A stretch of 64,000 nt of DNA from positions 1-64,000 of the forward strand of contig NZ_MSJP01000014.1 in the NCBI RefSeq assembly GCF_014596525.1, read 5' to 3'. Made by a program: the position numbers and the translations under genes. Numbering within the stretch: the first letter of the stretch is position 1; each line of letters opens with the position of its first letter. Below, in pieces: positions 63,803 through 64,000 of the stretch. The notes below the pieces were generated by a model, which was not told the DNA's origin, ran no database searches, and saw only the letters and a list, made by a program, of their open reading frames with translations. This stretch comes from Streptomyces sp. CBMA291 (GTDB lineage: Bacteria; Actinomycetota; Actinomycetes; Streptomycetales; Streptomycetaceae).

Positions 63803-64000
63803 GTGGATCGTGTCGCGCTGCGAGGCCTCAAGGCCCGGGGCCACCACGGCGTCTTCCCCAAGGAGCGCGAGGAAGGCCAGACCTTCATCGTGGACCTGGT
63901 TCTCGGCCTCGACACCCGCCCGGCCGCCGCCGAGGACGACCTGACGAAGACCGTGCACTACGGGATCGTCGCCGAGGAGGTCGTCGCCGTCGTCCAGGGC
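63803..64000 (+). CDS. folB: Dihydroneopterin aldolase (5' part, cut by window end)
   Basis: The first 66 codons read as MDRVALRGLKARGHHGVFPKEREEGQTFIVDLVLGLDTRPAAAEDDLTKTVHYG..., with the diagnostic GHHGVFPKEREEGQ substrate loop and TVHYG. The enzyme converts dihydroneopterin to hydroxymethyl-dihydropterin just before FolP in the pathway. GTG 63803 has AGGAG 8 nt upstream. The gene runs off the window. Confidence 0.93.
   Translation, partial: MDRVALRGLKARGHHGVFPKEREEGQTFIVDLVLGLDTRPAAAEDDLTKTVHYGIVAEEVVAVVQG

Overview
The window is high-GC actinobacterial chromosome and is almost certainly Streptomyces. Codon third positions are strongly G/C, GTG starts and GTGA/ATGA overlaps are common, and the gene order matches what I remember of the S. 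coelicolor SCO3334-SCO3400 neighbourhood (trpS1, proC, ilvD, radA, disA, mutY, sigE-cseABC, clpC, lsr2, coaX-nadC-nadB-panC, nuoD-like, mprF-like, folP-folB). I see no insertion sequence, integrase, CRISPR array or tRNA. It reads as core chromosome with small variable patches between genes.

Layout. 1-560 is a non-coding leader: a block like Streptomyces rRNA-operon flanks, then a trp attenuator whose leader peptide has tandem Trp codons, feeding trpS. 1.6-12.1 kb holds a GlxA-type regulator, a cysteine hydrolase, proC, an NDH-2-like flavoprotein, small membrane and SH3 proteins, a Ser/Thr kinase with an extracellular beta-propeller, ilvD and a sugar-isomerase-like protein. 12.4-22.4 kb holds an Ppx/GppA phosphatase, a Cys-rich protein, a fused sigma-like/zinc-finger/BACON membrane protein, radA, disA, an anchored protein, a PAP2 phosphatase and mutY. 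23.1-26.8 kb is the cell-envelope stress operon sigE-cseA-cseB-cseC. 27-30 kb holds an MFS exporter with divergent TetR, and a secreted M23 peptidase. 30.5-33.5 kb is a large NACHT-type STAND ATPase, the best defence-system candidate here. clpC, an SCO3374-like protein, lsr2, an acetyltransferase and a BlaI-type repressor follow.

40-45.5 kb is one tightly overlapping cofactor operon (DUF2520 protein, panC, nadB, nadC, coaX) linking NAD and CoA synthesis. 45.6-50.7 kb holds a threonine-aldolase-like enzyme, a DUF5937/ArsR regulator with paired operators, and a two-component system. 50.8-53.0 kb pairs a MidA/NDUFAF7-like methyltransferase with an orphan complex I 49-kDa-type subunit. 53-59 kb holds a GNAT enzyme, a coiled-coil membrane protein and a split glycine-betaine-type ABC importer. 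59-62 kb has an antigen-85-like esterase divergent from an MprF/LysX-like protein with a sigma-E-like promoter. The window ends inside folB of the folate cluster (folP, a SnoaL-like protein, folB).

Many genes here lack a Shine-Dalgarno and instead have a TANNNT -10 box 6-8 nt before the start codon, so leaderless transcription looks common. Several intergenic gaps are filled with degenerate GC-rich tandem repeats. Function calls rest on motif recognition by eye; no database search was run.
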